This document shows positions 23,337 to 29,641 of a stretch of 35,294 bases of DNA, piece after piece (the stretch's first letter is position 1; each line of letters starts with the position of its first letter). Where the stretch lies: contig CBFHWN010000015.1 in the NCBI GenBank assembly GCA_965659595.1, positions 1 to 35,294 on the forward strand. The letters are read 5' to 3'. The notes below the pieces were generated by a model that was given only the letters and a program-made list of their open reading frames with translations, made no database searches and had not been told where the DNA came from. This stretch comes from Casp-actino8 sp965659595 (GTDB lineage: Bacteria > Actinomycetota > Acidimicrobiia > Acidimicrobiales > Ilumatobacteraceae). A program made the position numbers and the translations under genes.

Positions 23337-23502
23337 GTGTCGACAAGTGATGTGCAACAAGTGTGGGAAGCCGGGTTGGGCCGGATGTGGAGCTCACGTC
23401 GAGCAGGTGCTCGGTCACGTCCCCAAGGACGAACGCTGCAAGTGTGACGAGGCTCCGGCGGGCGAGAAGAAGGGCTTCCTCTCGACCCTCCTCGGTCGCT
23501 GA
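23335..23502 (+). CDS. Small Cys-rich, probably metal-binding protein
   Basis: A 55-residue protein starting MCRQVMCNKCGKPGWAGCG, with Cys at positions 2, 7, 10 and 18, then His21 (GAHVEQVLGHVP), another His at 29 and a CKCDE pair near 36-38. The CNKCGKPGWAGCGxH arrangement is seen in a widespread family of tiny uncharacterised proteins and looks like a zinc- or copper-binding ribbon. The C-terminus is Lys-rich (GEKKGFLSTLLGR). ATG 23335 is preferred because it coincides with the expected transcription start; the frame extends 12 codons further to an ATG at 23299 that would overlap the -35 box. The CsoR-like operator suggests control by copper, persulfide or aldehyde. It converges on the carotenoid oxygenase with an 8-nt gap. 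Confidence 0.75.
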   Translation: MCRQVMCNKCGKPGWAGCGAHVEQVLGHVPKDERCKCDEAPAGEKKGFLSTLLGR

Positions 23503-23510
23503 GTCCCGAT

Positions 23511-24980
23511 CTAGAGCGACGCCCAACAGGCGTGCGTGCCGCTGCTGATCCGCTCGGGTAGTTCGATCCGGCAGATTGGCCCCTCGGCCACACCCTGCGC
23601 GTCGAAGATCAAACACTCCGAGTGATCGGCGTTCACGTCGGAGACGAACGTGACGAGATACCCGTCGTCTTCCGACCGAGCATCGGGCCTCGGTGCGAAC
23701 ACCGTCTCACTCCCGAACACGCCGTCACCGAACAGGTAGGTCTCGGTCGAACCGGTGTGCAGATCGTTCTTCACGAGTCCGTCGAACTGGAAGCAGCCAG
23801 GTGTCGGCACCACCGAGTAGTAGTAGCGATAGTCGCGGCCGCCGACGGCACCGTTGATCATGCCGAACTCGCTCACCCCGTCGGTGAGTGGTCCCTCACG
23901 TGTCTCACCGGTCGTGAGATTGAACCGCCAGCGATACGCACGTGAGTCCATGGCGTACAGATCGAGGAACCGGAACATTCGGGTGTTGAGATCGGCGTCA
24001 GGCGGCACCGACGGTGACGGGTCGTACTGGAAGAAACCGTCGAGAACGACCCAGTCGCCTTCGTGATCGGTGGTCTCGAAGGCGTTGATCCAATGCAGCA
24101 CGTACGTTGGATCGGCTTCGAACCAACGAACGTCACCCGGTTCACCACGTCGGGGCACGATGGCGAAACGAGTGGGCATTTCCGGATGCCATTTCGTGGC
24201 GTACACACCTCGAGACATCAGATCGGGGTCCCAGAACAGCGGACAGTCGTTGAGGATCGCGTAGTTCTCGGTGAACGCCATGTCGTGGGGTAGGCGCGGT
24301 CCAGGCAGTTCGATCGGAACGTAATGCACGAGTTCGTGACGGTCGTTCACGACGCCGTAGTGCATGTAAGGCGCGGCAGTCTCGTAGTTGAAGAAGAGCA
24401 ACTCGTTGGTGTTCTCGTCGACTTTGGTGTGAGCCGACACACCCGCCGACGGGAACTTGCCGTTCCAGGAAGCGCGACCGCGACCGTCGAGTGTTCGCGG
24501 ATCGAGTTGGTACAACTCGCCGCATTGGTAGAAGCTCGACAGAGCGAGTCCACCGAATACGACTACATCGGTGCTCGAGGCGTCCTTCATGCGGGTGCGT
24601 GCACCCCATCCATCGCTGCGTGGTGACTTAGCCGGCGACTCGGCGAGCCCCGACCACTGTGACGATCCGGCGTCGCCCTCGATGGCCAGGCCCGTTGTAC
24701 GGACGAAACGGTTGCGGTACTCGGCGGTGCCGTTGGCGAACGACATGCAGTGCAACATGCCGTCGCCGTCGAATGGGTGATAGCGCTCGAGATTCGGATG
24801 CAGCGGATTCTCGGTGTTGCGGATGTACACGCCGTTCAGATCGTGGGGAACACTTCCGACCGTCGGCATCTGCGTCGCCGTGTATTCGGTCGACTGCGGT
24901 CGCCAAGCGCCGGTGCGATACGGGTGGTCGTCATCCGGCGGCAACGTCGAATGGAAGCGCTCGTTGATCACGATCCCCAT
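23511..24980 (-). CDS. Carotenoid cleavage oxygenase family protein
   Basis: A 489-residue non-haem iron dioxygenase of the carotenoid oxygenase/lignostilbene dioxygenase (RPE65) family, which splits double bonds in carotenoids, apocarotenoids or stilbenes. The four iron-binding His of the beta-propeller are visible in order: His184 (GVSAHTKVDEN), His232 (LPHDMAFTENYAIL), His296 (VLHWINAFE) and His483 (SGTHACWASL), at typical spacing near the C-terminus. The start of the propeller reads LNGVYIRNTENPLH and HPFDGDGMLH. No signal peptide is present, so it should be cytoplasmic. ATG 24980 is chosen because the family begins here; the frame is open upstream over the divergent gene. A TACAGT box ends 8 nt before the ATG. 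The substrate cannot be told from sequence. Confidence 0.92.
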   Translation of the reverse strand: MGIVINERFHSTLPPDDDHPYRTGAWRPQSTEYTATQMPTVGSVPHDLNGVYIRNTENPLHPNLERYHPFDGDGMLHCMSFANGTAEYRNRFVRTTGLAIEGDAGSSQWSGLAESPAKSPRSDGWGARTRMKDASSTDVVVFGGLALSSFYQCGELYQLDPRTLDGRGRASWNGKFPSAGVSAHTKVDENTNELLFFNYETAAPYMHYGVVNDRHELVHYVPIELPGPRLPHDMAFTENYAILNDCPLFWDPDLMSRGVYATKWHPEMPTRFAIVPRRGEPGDVRWFEADPTYVLHWINAFETTDHEGDWVVLDGFFQYDPSPSVPPDADLNTRMFRFLDLYAMDSRAYRWRFNLTTGETREGPLTDGVSEFGMINGAVGGRDYRYYYSVVPTPGCFQFDGLVKNDLHTGSTETYLFGDGVFGSETVFAPRPDARSEDDGYLVTFVSDVNADHSECLIFDAQGVAEGPICRIELPERISSGTHACWASL

Positions 24981-25009
24981 GCGACGCGACTGTACTGTCG
25001 CCTCCGCAT
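24979..25009. promoter_or_regulatory. Shared divergent promoter region with nested inverted repeats
   Basis: The 30-bp spacer between the carotenoid oxygenase ATG (24980, minus) and the Gdt1 ATG (25011, plus) holds nested inverted repeats: ATGCG (24979-24983) with CGCAT (25005-25009), and GCGAC (24986-24990) with GTCGC (24997-25001), around TGTACT. Both -10 candidates, TACAGT (24994-24989, minus) and TACTGT (24993-24998, plus), overlap at its centre. Confidence 0.4.
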
Positions 25010-25010
25010 C

Positions 25011-25580
25011 ATGTGGTCCGCACTCGTCCTTTCCTTCGGTGTCATCTTCGTGGCCGAGCTCGGCGACAAGAGCCAGCTCATGGCCATGGCCTTCGCCGCT
25101 CGTTTCAAGGCGCTTCCGGTTCTCGTCGGTATCACGATCGCCACCGCGGCTACCCATGCGATCAGCGTGGGGATCGGATCGGTGCTCGGTGCTCGGTTGC
25201 CCACCGACACCATCGCCGTCGTGGCCGGTGTGGCTTTCCTGGTGTTCGCTGGTTGGACATTGCGCGGCGATTCACTCGACGACGACGAGAAGTCGGCGGC
25301 CGATCGCTCGACCCGCAACGCCGTGGTTGGGGCGAGTGTGGCGTTCTTTCTGGCCGAACTCGGTGACAAGACCATGCTTGCCACCATCACCTTGGCCACC
25401 AAGGAAGATCCGTGGGGCACGTTCATCGGATCCACTCTCGGCATGGTCGCTGCCGACGCTCTGGCGATCGTGGTCGGTCAGATTCTCGGTGCCCGACTCC
25501 CGGAGAAAGCCATCCGCATCGGCGCAACGGTCGCTTTCGTAGTGTTCGGAGTTCTCTTGATCGTCGAAGGACTGCGCTGA
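25011..25580 (+). CDS. Gdt1/TMEM165 (UPF0016) family cation transporter
   Basis: A 189-residue inner-membrane protein with about six helices in two homologous halves. Each half carries the family signature E-x-G-D-K-[ST]: FVAELGDKSQLMAM (residues about 13-26) and FLAELGDKTMLATI (about 112-125). In yeast Gdt1, human TMEM165 and bacterial/cyanobacterial relatives these proteins move Mn2+ or Ca2+ in exchange for protons, so this is a probable manganese exporter; the ion is inferred. The two halves are joined by an acidic loop (DSLDDDEKSAADRS). ATG 25011 has no Shine-Dalgarno; a TACTGT box lies 12 nt upstream, leaving at most a very short leader. Confidence 0.9.
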   Translation: MWSALVLSFGVIFVAELGDKSQLMAMAFAARFKALPVLVGITIATAATHAISVGIGSVLGARLPTDTIAVVAGVAFLVFAGWTLRGDSLDDDEKSAADRSTRNAVVGASVAFFLAELGDKTMLATITLATKEDPWGTFIGSTLGMVAADALAIVVGQILGARLPEKAIRIGATVAFVVFGVLLIVEGLR

Positions 25581-25587
25581 CCGAACC

Positions 25588-26181
25588 TCAGCCGAGTAGG
25601 TCTTCGGCGGCTTGACGAACCTGCCAGTCGCGGTCCTCGAGAGCTTTGGTGAGGGCGGCCTTCACATCGTCGCCGTCGAAAGGTGCCAGCGCGAGAACAG
25701 CGCGTCGGCGAACCGTGGGCTTGTCGTTGCATGCCTGAAGGATCGCCGGTAGTCCTCGTTCGTCGCCGATGGCACCAAGTGCGGCAACGGCTGCTTCGCG
25801 TACGAGTGCTTCGTCGTGCGATGTGCACAACTCGACGAGGCGCGGAACGATGTGCGGCAGGGGTGTCTCGTGTTCACCGCACGACCAGGCGGCCATCTCC
25901 ACGACCATCGGATCGCCGTCGTTCAAGAGCGGCCCGAGGTCGAAGCCGGGTAGCTCGGCACAGAGCTCGGCCACTCGGCAGCGGACGCGCGCGTGCAGAT
26001 CGTCGATTCCCTGAGAGGCCAACTCGGCGGTGAAGAGTCCGAGTCGAGCCATGGCACCGAAGGCGGCCTCGCGTACACCGGGTTCGTCGTGAGCGAGCGC
26101 GCGCTCGACTGTGCTGACGTCACCCGTATGACCGGCGATGACCACGTCGCGGCGCAGCTCGGCTGCGTCGCCGTCACCCAT
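25588..26181 (-). CDS. HEAT-repeat protein
   Basis: A 197-residue all-helical repeat protein. Repeats of about 31 residues run through the sequence, each with the pattern D-x-x-x-x-V-R-x-x-A-x-x-A-L: DEPGVREAAFGAMARLG (about 32-48), DDLHARVRCRVAELCAEL, DEALVREAAVAALGAIGD (about 122-139), DKPTVRRRAVLALAPFDGD and DRDWQVRQAAEDLLG at the C-terminus. HEAT/PBS-lyase-like repeats bind other proteins or act in bilin chemistry; with no catalytic motif, this is probably a scaffold. ATG 26181 is well supported by GGAGG 7 nt upstream, one of the few genes here with a strong ribosome site. The small membrane protein gene ends 21 nt upstream, so they probably form an operon. Confidence 0.82.
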   Translation of the reverse strand: MGDGDAAELRRDVVIAGHTGDVSTVERALAHDEPGVREAAFGAMARLGLFTAELASQGIDDLHARVRCRVAELCAELPGFDLGPLLNDGDPMVVEMAAWSCGEHETPLPHIVPRLVELCTSHDEALVREAAVAALGAIGDERGLPAILQACNDKPTVRRRAVLALAPFDGDDVKAALTKALEDRDWQVRQAAEDLLG

Positions 26182-26202
26182 GTTCCCCCTCCGACTTCCT
26201 TC

Positions 26203-26496
26203 CTAGAGACGCTCGATCACGTTCGTGACGGTCCACGAGATGACGAGTGCCGTGGCGATCGCACCGACGAACGCCACCCCTACTGCTATCCCACCGAGGG
26301 CGATCAGATCAAGAATTCTCCGTGGGGCTCGCTCGGCGGCTCCGGGCCAGGCCTCCACAGGTGCCTCACGACCAGCACCGTCGCGGGGGTTCACACGAGA
26401 ACTTCTGGCAGGCTTGCGCCATCCGACGGCCACCAGCGTGGCGAGCGCCAGACCAGCGAGAAGAGCGACCCGAAGAGTGATGTCAGAGACCGACAT
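26203..26496 (-). CDS. Small two-helix membrane protein, unknown
   Basis: A 97-residue protein that I do not recognise. There are two clear hydrophobic stretches: LRVALLAGLALATLVAVGW near residues 8-26 and LIALGGIAVGVAFVGAIATA-like near 65-88. They are joined by a charged, Pro/Arg-rich loop (RKPARSSRVNPRDGAGREAP). This fits a small inner-membrane protein with both ends on the same side. ATG 26496 shares its CATG with an ATG (26495) on the opposite strand, so the 5' end overlaps the S16 protease gene. A TACGGT box 10 nt upstream may be its -10. The HEAT gene follows 21 nt downstream. Confidence is reduced by the head-to-head overlap. Confidence 0.6.
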   Translation of the reverse strand: MSVSDITLRVALLAGLALATLVAVGWRKPARSSRVNPRDGAGREAPVEAWPGAAERAPRRILDLIALGGIAVGVAFVGAIATALVISWTVTNVIERL

Positions 26497-27658
26497 GACG
26501 ACCGACACCGTACCGGCCCCACCTGGTGAGATCGTGCGCGCCCGGCCGCTATGGGGGGTGCCCTTCGTGACGGTTGCCTACCTCATGATCGCCGCCGTCC
26601 TCGTGGCGATGGTGTGGCCCATCGTGCGCTACGAGACGGCGCCGGGGACGGCGAGCTTTGTGTCGTCGCGTCTGACCATCTCGGGCGGTGAGGCGTCGGG
26701 TGAACCGGTTCAGGTGTTCGACCCTGACGGTGGGGTGCGATTCGTGACGGCACTCGGCAGCGAACTCACACCGCTGCAAGCGTTCATGGGTTGGGTCGAT
26801 CCGTACGTGAACGTGCAAACGTGTGAAGAAAGATTCGGCGACTGTGAACCGTCGATCAGCAAGCAGATCCAGTTGGGTGCGATGGCCACGGCCAAAGAAG
26901 TTGCAGCCTTCGTTGCGCTGTCGTACATCGGCTTCGAGGCGACGTTCGCCGAAGGTCCAGCCCAAGTGGGTGGTTTCGATCCGGAACTGTGCCCAGCCGA
27001 TGCACCCGAGCTGCGTGCGTGCCGCTCGCTTCAAGTGGGTGACGTTTTGCTGTCGATCGAGGTCGACGGCCGAGACGGTGAGCCGACGATGGTCACCGGA
27101 ATCGGGGTTCTGTCCGACGTGAGCGAGGCCATCGCCGAGACCGTGCCTGGCGACGTGGTGACCATCACCGTGCGGTCGATCGGCGCGCCCGACGACGAAG
27201 TGCGGGTGGTCGAGGTCGAGCTCATGGAGAGTCCGTCTGAATCGGGGCGTGTGATCATCGGCTTCAACCCGCGCGACACCCGAACCGTCGAACTCCCGGT
27301 CGAGGTCGACATCGACACCGATTCGATCGGGGGGCCTTCGGCCGGCCTCGCGTTCACGTTGGCCCTCATCGACTCCCTGACCCCCGGAGAGTTGAGCCCG
27401 CCCGGGGGGTTGGCCGTGACGGGCACCATGGCCGGCGACGGGTCGGTGGGTCCGATCGGGGCTCTGGTGCAAAAGGCGGTGGCGGTGCGTCGGGCCGGGG
27501 CCGGGCTCTTCCTCGTGCCGAGTGCGCAAAGTGTGGATGAACTGGCGGCGGCCCGGTCGGCGGCCGGACCCGGGGTCGAAATCGTGCCGGTGTCGACCCT
27601 GGAGGAGGCTCTGGCTGCCTTGGCTGAACGGGGTGGAACCCCGGTTGAGCAGGGCTGA
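26480..27658 (+). CDS. PDZ domain / Lon-type (S16) serine protease
   Basis: About 392 residues of the YlbL-like family: an N-terminal membrane anchor (VPFVTVAYLMIAAVLVAMVW, residues about 30-50), an extracytoplasmic region with a split PDZ domain (near 178-255, LQVGDVLLSIEVDG then VPGDVVTITVRS), and a C-terminal Lon-type protease domain. The catalytic dyad is visible: Ser287 in GGPSAGLAF and Lys332 in LVQKAVAVRRAG, 45 residues apart as expected. It lacks the AAA+ module of Lon. A Cys pair (CEERFGDC) may form a disulfide outside the membrane. The start is either ATG 26480 or ATG 26495; neither has a good ribosome site, and the 5' end meets the divergent small membrane gene. The role is unknown; relatives are thought to take part in envelope stress. 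Confidence 0.87.
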   Translation: MSETDMTTDTVPAPPGEIVRARPLWGVPFVTVAYLMIAAVLVAMVWPIVRYETAPGTASFVSSRLTISGGEASGEPVQVFDPDGGVRFVTALGSELTPLQAFMGWVDPYVNVQTCEERFGDCEPSISKQIQLGAMATAKEVAAFVALSYIGFEATFAEGPAQVGGFDPELCPADAPELRACRSLQVGDVLLSIEVDGRDGEPTMVTGIGVLSDVSEAIAETVPGDVVTITVRSIGAPDDEVRVVEVELMESPSESGRVIIGFNPRDTRTVELPVEVDIDTDSIGGPSAGLAFTLALIDSLTPGELSPPGGLAVTGTMAGDGSVGPIGALVQKAVAVRRAGAGLFLVPSAQSVDELAAARSAAGPGVEIVPVSTLEEALAALAERGGTPVEQG

Positions 27659-27706
27659 CGTTCGCACGTCACGGGGGATTGCCACCCCTCATCCACAGGC
27701 ATTCCG

Positions 27707-27712
27707 TACTCT
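27707..27712 (+). promoter_or_regulatory. -10 box for leaderless DivIVA-like gene
   Basis: TACTCT is followed by CCCTGC and then GTG at 27719. The 60-bp spacer after the protease gene also holds a GGGG/CCCC inverted repeat (27673-27688) but no ideal -35. Confidence 0.5.
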
Positions 27713-27718
27713 CCCTGC

Positions 27719-29632
27719 GTGGCTATCTCGTTTTCGCGTCCCGATCCGTCGTCTCCGTCCGCTGTGGCCGGGGCGGCGTTCCCGACTACCCGCCGAGGAT
27801 TCGACCAATCGGAAGTGCGCGATTTCTTGCGCATGGTCTCGGCCGAATTGTCCCGCTTGCAGGAGCGGGAGCGTTTTCTCGAGCGTGAACTCGCCAATCA
27901 GCAGGGGGTCTCGCTCGTTCCTGGCGACCTCGATGAGGACCGTCTGGCCGAACTGCTTGGTGAGGAGACGGCTCGGATCATCCAGGCGGCTCGTGAGGCG
28001 GGAGTCAAGTTGCGTCATCGGGCCGAAGAGACGGCTCAGCGTCTGATTCGTGACGCCACCGAGGACGTGGCCCGGATTCGTGAAGAGGCCGATCTCGAGG
28101 CGGCTCGGGTCCGTCAGGACGCCATGGCCGATGCCGAGAGCGAGATCATGATGGCCAAGCAGCAAGGCCGCGACATGGTCGACGAAGCTCGCGCTTACCG
28201 CGAGCGTGTGCTCGCCGACATCTCGCGCCGACGTGAGTTGGCCCGTGAGCAGATCGAAGACCTCTATCACGGTCGCGAGCGGTTGATTCAAGCCTTCGAG
28301 CGGGCGCGGGTAGCCGCCGATGACGTGCTGAGTGATCTCGAGGACGCTGCTGACGAACCGAGTGGTTTCGTGAATCTGGCCAACTCGACGGGTCCGGTCC
28401 CACTCGTGGTGCAGGACGATCCGGTGGTGTACGACCAGGACAGCGACGACGACGTGGACGCACGCGTGGTGCGCCATCCATCGATTGATCAGCCCGAGTC
28501 TCCCGATATGGACGCCGAGGAGACGGTCGTCGACGACGGGGTCGTGGACGAGGTAGTGGTCGACGAGGTAGTGGTCGACGAGGTAGTGGTCGACGACACA
28601 GCCGACGAGACGACCGACGAAGTTGAGACGGCCGATGTCGTCGACGCGGTTGTCGAGTCGGCGGTCGAGGCTCCCGAGCCGGTGTCGAACGTGGTGCAGT
28701 TGTTCGGCAAAGCCGAGGCGACTGTCGATGATGTCGACGACGATTCCGAAGACGGCGACGAGGCTCCCGAGCCGGCTCCGGCGCCACGCGCCGTTCGTCC
28801 GTCGGCCAGCACCGACGACATCTTCGCCAAGCTGCGTCGAGCGAGCGCCGAGATGGTGGCCAAGGAGGCCAACAAGGAAGCAAATCCTTCCGATACGAAA
28901 GAGCCCAAGGTGCCGTCGGTTCCGGTAGCGCGTTCGATCGCCGAGACTGTCGGCACGGCGAGCACCTTCGAGACACGGGACGAGATCATCGTTCCGCTCA
29001 TCTTGACCATGGGCCGCAAGGCCAAGCGGGTGCTCGCTGACGAGCAGAACCAGATCCTCGACGTGTTGCGCGCCAAGAAGCCGGTGAAGACTCTCGATGC
29101 CATCGTCGGGCCGAAGGCCGAGCACACCAAGCGTTATTGCTCGGCGCTGTCGGCATCGATCAAGTCGGCTGCAGTGGCAGGCGCCCGTTCGATGCAGACC
29201 TCCGACAGCAAGGCGACCGATCGCGAGCTGGGCGACATGGTGAAAAGTCAACTGAAGGCTGTCGACGAGGTCATTGTCACGTCGATCGTCGAACCACTGC
29301 GCGAACGACTCAGCCGGTCCATGTCGCAGTCGGCCGACAACGCCGAGTTGTCGAAATTGGTTCGAGCACTGTTCCGTGAGTGGAAGAGTCAGCTCATCGA
29401 CGAGCAGATCGATGATCTCGCTTATGCGGCGTACGGACGTGGTGCTCTTGCGGCCCTCACACCGGGAACCAAGGTGTGTTGGAAGTACGACCCGGCGGGT
29501 CCGGCGTGCCCTGATGCTGAAGACAATTCTTTGGCTGGTGCAATCGATGCGGGTGAAGCGTTTCCCACGGGTCACACCCACGCACCGGCTCATTCGGGTT
29601 GCCGATGTGTCATCGCGCCGATGCAGAACTAA
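27719..29632 (+). CDS. DivIVA-domain protein with phage minor-head-like C-terminus
   Basis: A 637-residue three-part protein. Residues about 18-190 hold a DivIVA-type N-terminus (RRGFDQSEVRDFLRMVSAEL) and a long coiled coil rich in Glu/Arg/Ala (EETARIIQAAREAGVKLRHR onward), as in proteins that bind curved membrane and polar growth sites. Residues about 240-380 are low-complexity and highly acidic, with three VVDEV repeats. Residues about 415-637 form a helical domain ending with Cys/His clusters: KVCWKYDPAGPACPDAEDNS, then HTHAPAHSGCRCVIAP. The closing H-x-x-C-R-C after CPD and FPTGH resembles the C-terminal domain of SPP1 gp7/Mu gpF minor head proteins and is probably zinc-binding. GTG 27719 is supported by a -10 box 6 nt upstream. 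The function is unknown; polar organisation is a guess. Confidence 0.78.
   Translation: MAISFSRPDPSSPSAVAGAAFPTTRRGFDQSEVRDFLRMVSAELSRLQERERFLERELANQQGVSLVPGDLDEDRLAELLGEETARIIQAAREAGVKLRHRAEETAQRLIRDATEDVARIREEADLEAARVRQDAMADAESEIMMAKQQGRDMVDEARAYRERVLADISRRRELAREQIEDLYHGRERLIQAFERARVAADDVLSDLEDAADEPSGFVNLANSTGPVPLVVQDDPVVYDQDSDDDVDARVVRHPSIDQPESPDMDAEETVVDDGVVDEVVVDEVVVDEVVVDDTADETTDEVETADVVDAVVESAVEAPEPVSNVVQLFGKAEATVDDVDDDSEDGDEAPEPAPAPRAVRPSASTDDIFAKLRRASAEMVAKEANKEANPSDTKEPKVPSVPVARSIAETVGTASTFETRDEIIVPLILTMGRKAKRVLADEQNQILDVLRAKKPVKTLDAIVGPKAEHTKRYCSALSASIKSAAVAGARSMQTSDSKATDRELGDMVKSQLKAVDEVIVTSIVEPLRERLSRSMSQSADNAELSKLVRALFREWKSQLIDEQIDDLAYAAYGRGALAALTPGTKVCWKYDPAGPACPDAEDNSLAGAIDAGEAFPTGHTHAPAHSGCRCVIAPMQN
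28541..28600 (+). repeat. 15-bp tandem repeat inside the DivIVA-like gene
   Basis: Four copies of a 15-bp unit lie head to tail: two identical copies GTGGTCGACGAGGTA (28556-28585), one before with GTCGTGGACGAGGTA, and one after that decays (GTGGTCGACGACACA). They encode VVDEV three times and VVDDT. Identity at the DNA level suggests recent expansion by slippage. Confidence 0.85.
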
Positions 29633-29635
29633 TCT
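29630..29635 (+). promoter_or_regulatory. -10 box for leaderless UPF0182 gene
   Basis: TAATCT overlaps the TAA stop of the preceding gene (29630-29632) and is followed by GACCCC and GTG at 29642: a 6-nt gap with no Shine-Dalgarno. Confidence 0.55.
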
Positions 29636-29641
29636 GACCCC

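Noticed and set aside
26549..27685. 378-codon minus-strand frame opposite the S16 protease
   Set aside because: Arg/His-rich shadow of a gene with a clear Ser-Lys catalytic dyad.
27673..27688. GGGG-N-CCCC inverted repeat as a terminator of the protease gene
   Set aside because: Only a 4-bp stem with no U-tract; too weak to call.
27689..29593. 634-codon minus-strand frame opposite the DivIVA-like gene
   Set aside because: His/Arg/Leu-rich mirror of the coding strand's repeats (VDHYLVDHYLV mirrors VVDEVVVDEV); no domain, start signal or neighbour context.
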